Below, piece after piece: positions 55,116-64,000 of a DNA stretch of 64,000 bases. Positions within the stretch are counted from its first letter, which is position 1. Each line of letters begins with the position of its first letter. The stretch spans positions 248,001 through 312,000 of the forward strand of contig NZ_JAGWDK010000007.1 in NCBI RefSeq assembly GCF_018398875.1, in the 5' to 3' direction. Below the pieces are notes generated by a model. The model worked only from the letters and a program-made list of their open reading frames with translations, was not told the DNA's origin and searched no databases. The position numbers and the translations under genes are program-made. The DNA is from Bradyrhizobium sp. sGM-13. Its GTDB lineage: Bacteria > Pseudomonadota > Alphaproteobacteria > Rhizobiales > Xanthobacteraceae.

Positions 55116-56635
55116 GTTCGGCCGCGGCGCTCACCTGGTTTGCCCGGCACGAAATCCGGCTGGCCTGGCGCGAATGGCTGGCCATGATCACCGGCAGCCG
55201 GGGAAAACGAAAGCGCGCGATCATCGCCCTGGTCGTGTTCGCTGCCATTATGCACTTGCCAGCCTATGCGGTGATCGGCCGCTTTGCGGATTTGCAGGCG
55301 CCGCTAGGCAAGCCGGAACTGATCGTCATCACCGCGACCATCTTTCTTGCCTGGGCCTTGATGTTGTCGCAGGCGATCGAGTCAGTGACGCGGGTGTTTT
55401 ACGCCCGCGCCGATCTCGACCTCCTGATGTCGTCGCCGGCGAACCTCGCCAACGTGTTCTCGGTGCGGATCGCGGCGATCGCGCTATCCGTCATCGGAAT
55501 GGCGCTGCTGCTGTCGACGCCTTTTGTCGACGTTCTCGTGATCGGCGGCGGCGCGCGCTGGCTCTCGGCGTTCGGCGTCGTCGTCGCCATCGGCCTTTCG
55601 GCTGCAGCGGTAGCGATCGCGATCACCCTGCTGCTGTTCAGGCTGATCGGCCCGAGCCGCACCCGCCTCGTCGCACAGATCGTGGCCGCCGTCATCGGCG
55701 CGGGCTTCGTCATCACGCTACAGGTCGCGGCCATCCTTTCCTACGGTACGTTGTCTCGCTTCGCCGTGCTGACCTCCGATGCCGCTTCAGCCTATGCGCC
55801 TGGTCTCGACAGTCCGCTGTGGTGGCCGGCGCGTGCGGCGATCGGCGACGGCATGGTGCTATCATGGCTCTTGGCCGGCGGGCTCCTGCTGCTCGGCGCC
55901 GTGATGGCGGTCTTTTCGCCGCGATTTGCCGGTACCGTCGTCCGTGTCGCCGCTACCACGCGCGCTGTCCGTCGCGGGCCGCGCGCCACGGCGTTTCGCG
56001 GCGGCTCGCGGCAACGGGCGCTACGCACCAAGGAGTTCCTGCTGCTGAAGCGCGACCCGTGGCTGCTGTCGCAAAGCCTGATGCAACTGCTGTATCTGGT
56101 GCCGCCGGCCCTGTTGCTGTGGCGAAGTTTTTCGGAAAGCTCTGACGCGATCGTGCTGATCACGCCGGTGATCGTGATGGCGGCGGGCCAGCTTGCCGGC
56201 GGTCTCGCCTGGCTGACGATCTCAGGAGAAGATGCCGCCGACCTGGTCGCAACCGCACCGCTGCCGCCCTCGCGCGTGATCCGCGCTAAGGTCGAAGTGG
56301 TGCTGATCGCCATCGGCGCCATCTTCACGCCGCTGATCGCAGCCCTTGCGTTTGCCTCCTTGACGCAGGCGATCGTCACCGCGCTCGGCGTCATTATCGC
56401 GACCGTCTCTGCCGCCGCGATCCAGCTTTGGTTCCGCGTGCAGGCCAAACGCACCCAGTTCCGTCGCCGCCAGACTTCGTCGCGCCTGGCGACCTTCGCG
56501 GAAGCCTTCTGCTCGATCGGCTGGGCCGCGACGTCAGTTCTCGCCGTCACCATCCCGGTTGCCGCCGCGATCAGCGGCGCGCTCACGACGGCGATTTTGG
56601 CTGCGACGTGGAAGATCAGCCCACGGCGGGATTAG
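55112..56635 (+). CDS. ABC transporter permease, ABC-2-like
   Basis: A 507-residue inner-membrane protein with about 11 hydrophobic segments. It has no standard domain that I could name, but its size, its LWWPARA segment near 231 and its ATGA overlap with the ATPase point to the membrane half of an exporter. The region between hydrophobic blocks is rich in Arg (TTRAVRRGPRATAFRGGSRQ), probably cytoplasmic. Substrate unknown. Confidence 0.75.
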
Positions 56636-56753
56636 CTGACAACGTTGGTCGTTTGTGCTAGCTGTCTTCGGGAAACGGAAACCATAGGCTGCTTCCCTAC
56701 TGCCTCGCCAACCCCGCCTGCTCAGGTCAGCCCAGCGTTTGATCTCCCTCGAC

Positions 56754-57698
56754 TTATCCGCGAACCAGCTCCATCACCGCCGCCGCAAACGCCTCCGGCG
56801 CTTCCTGCGGCAGATTGTGCCCGACGCGCGGCACCACGCGATGGACGCGGCGGCCGGTGAATTTCGACGCGCTGGCGGTGCCATCGCTCGCGGGCGCCAC
56901 GCCATCTCCAGCGCCGTCCAGCGTGATTGACGGCACGGTGATGCGAGGAAGTGCCGCCAGCCTGCGCTGGATGTCGGCATATTGCGGATCGCCTTCGGCC
57001 AGACCGAAGCGGTGGCGATAGCTGTGGATCACTACATCGACGTAATCGGGATTGTCGTGGGCCACTGCAGTCCGCTCGAAGCAGGCATCGTCGAACGACC
57101 AGTTCGGCGACCACTGCGTCCACAATATTCGGGCGATCTCGCGCCGGTTGGCGGCAAGGCCGGCGCGGCCGCGCTCGAGCTGGAAGTAGTACTGATACCA
57201 CAGCGCCACCTCGCGTTCGGGGCGCATCGGCACCATAGCGTTGGCAATATCCTGGATCAGATAGGAATTGACGCAGACGAGCCCGAGGCAGCGCTCCGGC
57301 CATAGTGCGGCGCCGACGCAGGCCGCCCGTCCGCCCCAGTCATAGCCTGCGAACACTGCGCGGCGGATATGAAGTGCATCCATCAGCGCCATCATGTCGG
57401 CGCCGACCGCCGCCTGCTCGCCCGAGCGTGGCGTCGCGGCATGGCGAAACCGGGTCGGGCCGTAGCCACGCAAATAGGGAACGATGACACGGCAGCCCTG
57501 GGCAGCCAGTTGCGGCGCGACGTCGACATAGGAATGAATGTCATAGGGAAAGCCATGCATCAGCATCACGGCGGGGCCATCCGCCGGACCCGCCTCGTAA
57601 TAGGCGATGCTGAGCGGGCCGGCATCGACGTGCCGCAGCGGCTCCAGCCGCTTCGATGACGGGGCACGCGAGGCCGGGGCGGCGGTTTCTTCAGTCAC
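56754..57698 (-). CDS. Alpha/beta-hydrolase, epoxide-hydrolase/dehalogenase-like
   Basis: A 314-residue hydrolase. The oxyanion segment is HGFPYD (about 48-53), the nucleophile Asp is D120 in AGYDWGG, and the catalytic His is in RVGHNLP near 293. An Asp nucleophile indicates epoxide hydrolase or haloalkane dehalogenase chemistry rather than a serine esterase. It is divergent from the MBL-fold gene. Confidence 0.85.
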   Translation of the reverse strand: MTEETAAPASRAPSSKRLEPLRHVDAGPLSIAYYEAGPADGPAVMLMHGFPYDIHSYVDVAPQLAAQGCRVIVPYLRGYGPTRFRHAATPRSGEQAAVGADMMALMDALHIRRAVFAGYDWGGRAACVGAALWPERCLGLVCVNSYLIQDIANAMVPMRPEREVALWYQYYFQLERGRAGLAANRREIARILWTQWSPNWSFDDACFERTAVAHDNPDYVDVVIHSYRHRFGLAEGDPQYADIQRRLAALPRITVPSITLDGAGDGVAPASDGTASASKFTGRRVHRVVPRVGHNLPQEAPEAFAAAVMELVRG

Positions 57699-57846
57699 GG
57701 CGAACTCCCAGGTTGTTTCTTACAATATGTCATAGCCCGGCCCCGATGAAGCAAATCCGGCGCGCTGCCGTGCGCGAATGCCATGACGTCTCCCGAATTC
57801 GGCGATACAGTGTCGCCCACGGCCTTCACCGCTGACGGGTCATGCC

Positions 57847-58665
57847 ATGTTGCGATCCCTTGCTGTCGCCCTCGCCTTCCTCGGTTCGCTGATTGAGCCT
57901 GCGGCCGCCCAACAGCAGCCTTTACGCAGCGAATGCCTCGCGATGGCGAATGCGCCGCCACGCGCCGTTCCGGTCAGCCTGCGCCGCACCGCCGCCAAGG
58001 TGGAAGAGGTCGCGATTACCTATGTCGGACATTCCACCTATTACATCGACACGCCCGACGGCGTGCGGATCGGGACTGACTTCAACGGCACCTACCGGAC
58101 CGGACGACTTCCCGACGTCGTCACCATGAATCGCGCGCATTCAACCCACTACACATTATTTCCTGATCCAAAAATTCCGCACGTCCTGCATGGCTGGGGC
58201 GAGAATGGACAGGCGGCGCATATCTCAACGCGCGTCGGCGACGTCTATATCCGCAACGTGCCGACCGACATCCGCCGCTACTATGGCGAGGGCTCCAGCG
58301 GAGGCATGATCAAGGACGGCAACTCGATCTTCATCTTTGAAGTCGCCGGCCTCTGCATCGGCCATCTCGGACATCTGCACCACAAACTCGACGAGACGCA
58401 TTTTGCGGCGATCGGCCGGCTCGACATCGTGATGGTGCCGATCGACGGCACCTATACGATGTCGCTCGACGGCGTTTCGGAGATCACCCGGCGGCTACGT
58501 TCCTCCATCGTGCTGCCGATGCACCGCTTCGCCACTCCTCTCGATGAATTCATGCGTCTGATTGGGCAGCAGTTCCAGATTGATCAGCGGAGCGAGCGAA
58601 CCTTGAAGATTTCGCGCGACACGCTGCCGGGCACGCCGACGGTGATCATTCTGGAGGGGGTGTAA
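57847..58665 (+). CDS. Secreted metallo-beta-lactamase-fold protein
   Basis: A 272-residue protein with a signal peptide of about 21 residues (ending AAAQQQ). The fold is shown by VGHSTYYIDTPDGVRIGTD and by GHLGHLHH, the His-rich MBL segment. The usual HxHxDH motif is replaced by NRAHSTHYT, as in UlaG-like and lipid-hydrolase-like members, so metal binding may differ. It lies upstream of an amidohydrolase gene with a palindromic repeat between. Function unknown. Confidence 0.7.
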   Translation: MLRSLAVALAFLGSLIEPAAAQQQPLRSECLAMANAPPRAVPVSLRRTAAKVEEVAITYVGHSTYYIDTPDGVRIGTDFNGTYRTGRLPDVVTMNRAHSTHYTLFPDPKIPHVLHGWGENGQAAHISTRVGDVYIRNVPTDIRRYYGEGSSGGMIKDGNSIFIFEVAGLCIGHLGHLHHKLDETHFAAIGRLDIVMVPIDGTYTMSLDGVSEITRRLRSSIVLPMHRFATPLDEFMRLIGQQFQIDQRSERTLKISRDTLPGTPTVIILEGV

Positions 58666-58684
58666 GCGCATCGCTAGTAACGCC

Positions 58685-58737
58685 GTCATTGCGAGCCAAC
58701 GGGCGCGCATTCGCGCGATCCGTTGGCTCGCAATGAC
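58685..58737. repeat. GTCATTGCGAGCC palindromic repeat
   Basis: GTCATTGCGAGCCAACG (58685-58701) and CGTTGGCTCGCAATGAC (58721-58737) are perfect 17-base inverted copies with a 19-base spacer that is itself CG-palindromic. It is a third intergenic family in this window; GTCATTGCGAGCG also begins at 9650. Confidence 0.8.
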
Positions 58738-58767
58738 GAACAATAACAATCACGGGGAGCGAAACTC

Positions 58768-59820
58768 ATGGCGGCCAGCACTGCACCCGCCTCCAGAAGC
58801 GGGCTCTACGCCGATCCGCGCGAAGACTGGCTGGCGCAGCACACTGAAGAGATCATCGATCCTGCGCGCCCGATCGTTGATCCGCATCACCATCTCTGGG
58901 ACCGAGGCGGTCTGCGCTACATGATGGAGGAGATGGCTGCCGACATCGCCTCCGGCCACAACATCGTCGCGACCGTATATGTCGATTGCCGCTCGATGTA
59001 TCGCGCGCAGGGGCCGGAAGCGTTTCGCCCGGTCGGCGAAGTCGAGTTCGCCAATGGCGTTGCGGCGATGGCGGCGAGCGGCGGCTATGGCAAGGCCGCG
59101 ATCTGTGCCAGCATCGTCAGCCACGTCAACCTGCTGCTCGGCGAGGGCGCGAAGGCCGTACTGGAAGCGGAGATCGCTGCCGGCAACGGCCGCTTCCGCG
59201 GCATCCGGCATTCCTCGGCGTGGGATGCCGATCCCAACGTCGCCGGCATGTATGCGACACGGCCGAAAGGGCTGTTGCTCGACAGCACGTTCCGCAGGGG
59301 CTTTGCCTGCCTAGCGCCATTGGGCCTGAGCTTCGACGCCTGGCTGTTTCATCCGCAGATCGGCGAACTCACCGATCTCGCCCGAGCTTTCCCTGACACC
59401 AAAATCGTGCTCGATCATTGCGGCGGCCCGGTCGGCATCGGCCGCTTTGCCGGCCGCCGCGACGAAGTCTTTCCGCAATGGAAGGCCTCGATCCAGGAAA
59501 TCGCGCGATGCCCGAACGTCGCGGTGAAACTCGGCTGGCTCGCGATGTGCCTGCTCGGTTACGAGTTTCACCTGCGGCCGAAGCCACCGTCTTCCGAGGA
59601 GGCCGCGACGGCCTGGCGTTCCTATGTCGAAACTTGCATCGAGGCCTTTGGACCCGATCGATGCATGTTCGAAAGCAATTTTCCGCCCGACAAAGGGCAG
59701 TGCAGCTACCAGGTGATATTCAACGCGTTCAAGCGTATCGCCGCGCAATACAGCGAGGCCGAGAAGACGGCGCTGTTTTTGAAGACGGCGACCGATTTCT
59801 ACAGGCTCACGCTGAGCTAA
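58768..59820 (+). CDS. Amidohydrolase family protein
   Basis: A 350-residue TIM-barrel amidohydrolase-2 family protein. The metal-binding motif is VDPHHHLWD (about residues 37-45), with VLDHCGGP near 215 and the ESNFPPDKG end near 304. The family includes lactonases and decarboxylases of cyclic acids. The ATG at 58768 follows GGGGAGCG. It converges directly on the aminopeptidase gene. Confidence 0.85.
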   Translation: MAASTAPASRSGLYADPREDWLAQHTEEIIDPARPIVDPHHHLWDRGGLRYMMEEMAADIASGHNIVATVYVDCRSMYRAQGPEAFRPVGEVEFANGVAAMAASGGYGKAAICASIVSHVNLLLGEGAKAVLEAEIAAGNGRFRGIRHSSAWDADPNVAGMYATRPKGLLLDSTFRRGFACLAPLGLSFDAWLFHPQIGELTDLARAFPDTKIVLDHCGGPVGIGRFAGRRDEVFPQWKASIQEIARCPNVAVKLGWLAMCLLGYEFHLRPKPPSSEEAATAWRSYVETCIEAFGPDRCMFESNFPPDKGQCSYQVIFNAFKRIAAQYSEAEKTALFLKTATDFYRLTLS

Positions 59821-61077
59821 TTACGCCCACTCGCCCTTGCGGAACACCGGGACGCGGCTTCCGTCGGCATGAATGCCGTCGATGTCGGTTTCGGCCGATC
59901 CGATCATCCAGTCGATGTGAATGAGGCTCTTGTTGCCGCCCTGTGCCGCAATCTGTTCTGGCGTCAGCTTGTCGCCGCCAACGAAGCATTTCGAATAGCA
60001 CTGGCCGAGCGCGATATGGGAGGCCGCGTTCTCGTCGAACAGCGTGTTGAAGAACAATAGCCCGCTTTTCGAGATCGGCGAGGAATGCGGCACCAGCGCC
60101 ACTTCGCCAAGACGCGCCGCGCCCTCGTCGGTGTCGAGCACCTTCTTGAGCACCTCCTCGCCGCGCGAGGCCTTTGCCTCGACGATGCGGCCTTCCTCGA
60201 ACCTGACCGCAATGTTGTCGATCAGCGTGCCCTGATAGGACAGCGGCTTGGAGGAGACGACATGGCCGCTGACGCGCCGGCAATGCGGCGTGGTGAAGAC
60301 TTCCTCGGTGGGGATATTGGCGTTACAGGTAATGCCGTTCTTCGCGGTCGAGGCGCCGCCTTCCCATTCATGGCCGTCGGCAAGGCCGATCGTCAGATCG
60401 GTGCCCGGGCCGGAGTATTTCAGCGCGTGGAAGCGCTGGCCGTTCAGCCATTCGGTGCGCTCGCGCAGCACGGCGTTGTGTTTTTCCCAGGCGGCGACGG
60501 CGCCATCCTGATCGACGCGGGACGCCGCAAAAATCGCATCCGCCAGTTTTGCCACCGCGACGTCCTCGGGGACGTCAGGGAAAACCTGTTTGGCCCAGGA
60601 CGGACTCGGATAGGCGATGATGTTCCAGTTGGTATCGAAATTGACGATCTTCTCCAGCGCTGGCTGATAGGCGATCGAATTGGCCTTGCTGGCGCGCGCC
60701 ACTTTCACGGGATCCTCGCCCGACAGCAGCATCGGATTGTCGCCGACGATGGCCAAGCGCGCGGTGTTGGCGCCGAACGCCTTCGCCATGCCCTCGTAGA
60801 GCCAGTCGGCGGCACGATCGAAACCGGCCTCGTGGCCGTAGCGGTAGCGCGCCAGCGTGATCGCCTCGTCCGACAGTAACGGGGTCACCAAACCCGCGCC
60901 GGCCTTGTACGCATGTACGGCAATCCGGCGCACCAGCGGCAGCGCGACCGAGGGCGCGGTCAGCAGCAGATCCTGCCCCGGCTGTAGCCGCAAGCCGACC
61001 TTGACCGCGACTTCGGCGAGGCGGTCGAGCTTTACGGGATCAATCGAGACGGAAGCGTTTCGCTCAGGTGCGGTCAT
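59821..61077 (-). CDS. M29 family aminopeptidase (thermostable aminopeptidase type)
   Basis: A 418-residue aminopeptidase. The metal ligands of M29 enzymes are in NIPTEEVFTTP, RLGEVALVPHSSP, ASHIALGQCY and LIHIDWMIG, in the usual order. It removes N-terminal residues from peptides using two metals. The ATG at 61077 begins MTAPERNASVSID and is preferred to a 21-codon-longer reading. The stop codon directly abuts the end of the converging amidohydrolase. Confidence 0.9.
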   Translation of the reverse strand: MTAPERNASVSIDPVKLDRLAEVAVKVGLRLQPGQDLLLTAPSVALPLVRRIAVHAYKAGAGLVTPLLSDEAITLARYRYGHEAGFDRAADWLYEGMAKAFGANTARLAIVGDNPMLLSGEDPVKVARASKANSIAYQPALEKIVNFDTNWNIIAYPSPSWAKQVFPDVPEDVAVAKLADAIFAASRVDQDGAVAAWEKHNAVLRERTEWLNGQRFHALKYSGPGTDLTIGLADGHEWEGGASTAKNGITCNANIPTEEVFTTPHCRRVSGHVVSSKPLSYQGTLIDNIAVRFEEGRIVEAKASRGEEVLKKVLDTDEGAARLGEVALVPHSSPISKSGLLFFNTLFDENAASHIALGQCYSKCFVGGDKLTPEQIAAQGGNKSLIHIDWMIGSAETDIDGIHADGSRVPVFRKGEWA

Positions 61078-61374
61078 GATTCTTTCGGCCAATGCTGAAG
61101 GATTTTTAGAGCTTCGCAAGCTTCGGCCATGATGGCGCAATCATGTCAAAGCGAGCGAAGCGCCTGACAGCAATAGCACAAGAATGGTCCGGCGAAAGCC
61201 AACCTCGTTGATGTTCCGGAATGCAATAATGCGAGTACGGAACCTGCAACCGGCGCCGGCAGGCTTGATTCCGGGTGTCCCGAGATACCTTGCGACCGGC
61301 GCGGACGGGCGCGTTATTTCCGTGGGCAGCCGCGGCTTGTTACCGCCGGGCGATCAACTCAACGCCGCGCCATG
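61078..61374. other. Intergenic region with no recognised features
   Basis: I see no gene, repeat or strong hairpin in these 297 bases. The promoter of the aminopeptidase gene should be at the low-coordinate end. Confidence 0.5.
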
Positions 61375-61662
61375 TCACAAACCCCTCACCGCCAGCACGA
61401 TGGCATCGGCGCCGGCTTTGCGATCGACCGCGATCTCCTGATACTCCGGCGAATTTTGAAATTCCTTTGCCGCGGCGTCATCGGGAAATTCCATGATTAC
61501 CACCTTGTCGCGCGGCCACTCGCCCTCCAGCACGACCGGATGTGCGTCCGCTACCAGCAGCTTGCCACGGAATTTCTGGAATACGCCCATAAAGCGCGCC
61601 TGATAGCGATCGTAGAGTTCGCGGCGGGTGAACTTCAACTGGGCGATGATGTAGACGCTCAT
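61375..61662 (-). CDS. DUF1330 domain protein
   Basis: A 95-residue ferredoxin-like dimer-forming protein of the DUF1330 family, with MSVYIIAQLKFTRRELYDRY at the start and WPRDKVVIMEFPDDAAAKEF in the middle. Function of the family is unknown. The gene follows the Crp regulator on the same strand. Confidence 0.88.
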   Translation of the reverse strand: MSVYIIAQLKFTRRELYDRYQARFMGVFQKFRGKLLVADAHPVVLEGEWPRDKVVIMEFPDDAAAKEFQNSPEYQEIAVDRKAGADAIVLAVRGL

Positions 61663-61712
61663 GAACTATCCTGTATTGGACTTCCGTTTGAGGTATCCGC
61701 GCGAGATCGGCG

Positions 61713-62435
61713 CTAGTGATTGCGTTCCTCGGCGATGAAGCCGTCGAGGCGCTTAGTATTGCGGATCACGATCTTGCCGCGGCTCTTGGAGATCAGCCCG
61801 AGCCGCTCGAATTCGGACAGCGCGATCGCGACCCAGCTTCGGCTCACGCCGATCATCCTGGCGAGTTCCTGCTGCGTCAGGTCGACCACGGAGAGGCATT
61901 GCTGCGCCGTATGACCCGGCTCCGGCCGCGCCAGCGATTTGAGCACCGTGCCGAGCCGCACCGAGGCGCGATCCAGCACCATCGGCCCGCTGCGTTCGAT
62001 GCTCTCAATCGAGAGGATGGCGAGCAGCCGGGTGATGTTCCAGTGGAACGGCGGAATTTCCGCGAGGCAATGCAGGAAATCGGAGCGCGTCATGATGGAC
62101 GCGGTGGCCGATTCCAGCGCTTCGGCCGATAAGATGCGGCCCTGTCCGGTGACGGTTGCCGCCAGCCCGAGGATCGTGCCGGGCAGGCAGATGCCGAAGG
62201 TGAATTGTTCGCCGTTCTCCAACGTCTGGAACAGCCTGACACGGCCCTCGGTGACGAGCAGCAGCGTATCGCTCGGCTCGCCCTGATCGAACAGTATTTC
62301 CTTCGGATCGAACGACACGGCCTTCATGCGATCGAGGATCGTCTGACGCTGTGCCGCGCTCAATCCTTCGGTCGCGATATTCCATTTCGGCGACAGCGTT
62401 CCGGCGGGAACCTGCACATCAGGCAGGGTTTGCAT
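61713..62435 (-). CDS. Crp/Fnr-family transcriptional regulator
   Basis: A 240-residue regulator with a cyclic-nucleotide-binding-like domain (about residues 25-140) and a C-terminal winged helix, where LARMIGVSRSWVAIALSEFE near 190-209 is the DNA-reading helix. Fnr-type cysteines near the N-terminus are absent. The ATG at 62435 is seven bases after AAGGA; one at 62441 abuts that site. The start overlaps the end of the Fe-S oxidoreductase gene by 17 bases, so translation is probably coupled. A role in controlling that operon, possibly through the cyclase at 36035, is inference. Confidence 0.85.
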   Translation of the reverse strand: MQTLPDVQVPAGTLSPKWNIATEGLSAAQRQTILDRMKAVSFDPKEILFDQGEPSDTLLLVTEGRVRLFQTLENGEQFTFGICLPGTILGLAATVTGQGRILSAEALESATASIMTRSDFLHCLAEIPPFHWNITRLLAILSIESIERSGPMVLDRASVRLGTVLKSLARPEPGHTAQQCLSVVDLTQQELARMIGVSRSWVAIALSEFERLGLISKSRGKIVIRNTKRLDGFIAEERNH

Positions 62436-63750
62436 GCGCATGTCCTTTCTCGAAACAATCAAGCTGCCCCTTGAATTCCAGCGACGCGAAGATGGCAGGT
62501 CCATGCTGCTTGAGCCATTCCGGATCGATGTCCAGGCCATTGGCTTGCAAATAGGGACGACCTTCTTCGGCGATCATCCGCCAGTCATCGAGCAGGCGAA
62601 ACTCCTTCAGCCGATCGGCATGAGGCACGCCGCCAAGCGCTTCGACCAGCAGATCGGTGTAATTGAGCACGCGGAATTTTCCTTGAGCCTCCGCGCCGAT
62701 GAAAACCGCGTGGCAGCCATGGTAGAGCGTAACCAGAATATCGGCGCCCGTCGCGTCTGCGCGCGCAAGAAGCTCGTTGTGTTCCTGTGCGGCCAATTCC
62801 GGCGACTTGCTGCAGCCGGAGCCGCCGCAGGTGTAGCCCGATTCAAAAACGGTTTCGATGATCTCGAGGCCCGGAATCGCGCGCAACAGCAAATCGACAT
62901 TGCGGCAGATATCGGCGCGGCCGACATGCGCATGAACGATGACGCGGCGTGCAATCGGGATCACGAATTTTTTCCGCAGTTCGTCAATCCGACTGACGAG
63001 ATACTCCGTCAGATGGTCGAAGTCGTAGCTGGTCTTGCGATAGCCTTCGAGGGTTTCGCCAAGGTGCAACTGGCACGTCGGGCACCAGTTCAGCACCCGT
63101 TCCGGACTGAACCCTTCGAAACGATCGATCGCGTTGGCGGTGACGCGTTCACCCGTGCTGATTTCGCCCTCCCATTTGGTGGCGATGACGCCGCAACAGG
63201 AGGACGGACCGCCGACGACTTCATAGTCGGCATCCAGCGCGTCGAGCACGGCCATCGAGTTGAACAGCAGATGGGGCGTTCGCAGCGCGTTGCAGCCGAG
63301 ATAGAACACGATCGGCGCGCGCCTCTTGCGAGGCGGCACGAATACGCGGCGGAATTCCTCTGGGATAAGCTGCATGGCGGCCATGACCTTGATAGCGCGC
63401 GACATGCGGCGGAAAAGCTCGGGGGTTTTCGACCCGCGCGACGCCGATCTCGCACTGGCGAGTGCGAGCATCTTGCGCGGATTGATTTCCTCGGGACAAA
63501 CGGGGATACAGAGCCCACAACCGTTGCAGGTCGACGCCCACGTGTCCGAAGCCGGATCGAGTTGTTCCTGCCCGCCGAGGAAGTCTACGATGCCGCCGAC
63601 CACCTGACCTGACGGCGTATTCACCGCGGCGCCATACGGAATGACCGGGCATACGCTGACGCATTGGCCGCATTTCGTGCAGCGGTCCGCGATGGCCTGC
63701 GCCTCGGCCGTGAGGAAATTCGCCAGGGACTGCGGTGCAGAGCGTTCCAT
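62419..63750 (-). CDS. Fe-S oxidoreductase, GlcF/HdrD-like
   Basis: A 443-residue protein with two [4Fe-4S] motifs near the N-terminus (CTKCGQCVSVCP and CNGCGLCIPVCP) and two CCG-type domains (GPSSCCGV near 187 and CGGSGC near 302). This layout is that of glycolate oxidase GlcF, heterodisulfide reductase D and succinate-quinone-like electron-transfer subunits. No flavoprotein partner is adjacent. It lies between a RidA gene and the Crp gene, with a four-base gap to the former. Confidence 0.85.
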   Translation of the reverse strand: MERSAPQSLANFLTAEAQAIADRCTKCGQCVSVCPVIPYGAAVNTPSGQVVGGIVDFLGGQEQLDPASDTWASTCNGCGLCIPVCPEEINPRKMLALASARSASRGSKTPELFRRMSRAIKVMAAMQLIPEEFRRVFVPPRKRRAPIVFYLGCNALRTPHLLFNSMAVLDALDADYEVVGGPSSCCGVIATKWEGEISTGERVTANAIDRFEGFSPERVLNWCPTCQLHLGETLEGYRKTSYDFDHLTEYLVSRIDELRKKFVIPIARRVIVHAHVGRADICRNVDLLLRAIPGLEIIETVFESGYTCGGSGCSKSPELAAQEHNELLARADATGADILVTLYHGCHAVFIGAEAQGKFRVLNYTDLLVEALGGVPHADRLKEFRLLDDWRMIAEEGRPYLQANGLDIDPEWLKQHGPAIFASLEFKGQLDCFEKGHAHANPA

Positions 63751-63754
63751 CGCA

Positions 63755-64000
63755 TCAATCCAGGCAAACGATGGCTTCGATTTCGACCAGCATGCGCGGA
63801 TCGACGAGCCTGCTCACCTCGACCAGCGTCGCGGCAGGACGGCCGCTAAAATGGGGAAACCGGATCTCGCGGGTCTCGTGGTTGAAGCGGTCGATGTCGG
63901 TCGTGAAGATGGTGAATTTGACCACGTTGTCGAACGAGGTCGCGGCGTGCTCGAGAATATCGGCCAGATTGGCAAAGCACTTCGCGACCTGCGCACGCAT
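63755..64000 (-). CDS. RidA/YjgF family protein (5' end beyond window)
   Basis: The last 82 codons of a RidA-type protein. The segment AKCFANLADILEHAATSFDN and the C-terminal GRPAATLVEVSRLVDPRMLVEI hold the Arg and Glu positions of the family pocket. RidA members hydrolyse reactive enamine/imine intermediates. Its N-terminal third is outside the window. Only four bases separate its stop from the Fe-S oxidoreductase start. Confidence 0.85.
   Translation of the reverse strand: MRAQVAKCFANLADILEHAATSFDNVVKFTIFTTDIDRFNHETREIRFPHFSGRPAATLVEVSRLVDPRMLVEIEAIVCLD

Overview
The window looks like the chromosome of an alphaproteobacterium of the Bradyrhizobium / Nitrobacteraceae group. This rests on the high GC content, many ATGA-type gene overlaps, a large number of transport and acyl-CoA or aromatic-type catabolic operons, GlcF-like and DUF1127 small-protein families, and several dispersed palindromic intergenic repeats of the kind found in rhizobia. 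No rRNA, tRNA, CRISPR array, phage or insertion sequence was seen. About 51 complete genes and two edge-truncated genes account for nearly all of the sequence.

Region by region. Positions 1-3722 hold the 5' end of a zinc-type alcohol dehydrogenase, an AidB-like acyl-CoA dehydrogenase, a short-chain dehydrogenase lacking the usual catalytic Tyr, and an enoyl-CoA hydratase/isomerase. Positions 3785-9631 hold a GNAT acetyltransferase, a DUF1127 protein, and a LysR regulator upstream of a tcuA - esterase - tcuB cluster. Positions 9978-14649 form a tight three-gene operon (HlyD-like adaptor, periplasmic alpha/alpha-barrel protein, cellulose-synthase-like glycosyltransferase) that resembles the c-di-GMP-regulated mixed-linkage beta-glucan (bgs) loci of rhizobia, with an extra gene in the middle. 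Positions 14697-21591 hold a DedA protein, a TRAP transporter and an overlapping trio of two amidohydrolases and a Rieske protein.

Positions 21732-25318 hold a CinA-like protein and a type I secretion ABC/HlyD pair. Positions 25812-26461 hold two small proteins. Positions 26493-35792 hold a peptide-type ABC transporter operon with an embedded amidase and a small AtzG/GatC-like partner, plus two paralogous, divergently transcribed solute-binding proteins. Positions 36035-44645 form a surface-adhesion-like block: a CHASE2 adenylate/guanylate cyclase, a 1601-residue FecR/VCBS repeat protein with a type I secretion C-terminus, and a LapG-type periplasmic cysteine protease.

Positions 44893-54074 hold a PQQ-dependent quinohemoprotein alcohol dehydrogenase and a livHMGF branched-chain-type ABC operon with an acyl-CoA synthetase and binding protein. 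Positions 54363-64000 hold an ABC exporter pair, an epoxide-hydrolase-like protein, an MBL-fold protein, an amidohydrolase, an M29 aminopeptidase, a DUF1330 protein, and a RidA - Fe-S oxidoreductase - Crp cluster.

The most promising systems for follow-up are the bgs-like exopolysaccharide operon, the secreted FecR/VCBS protein with its LapG-like protease and cyclase neighbours, and the ABC-amidase-AtzG-like operon. Functional claims for these are inferences from family and context; no database search was possible.
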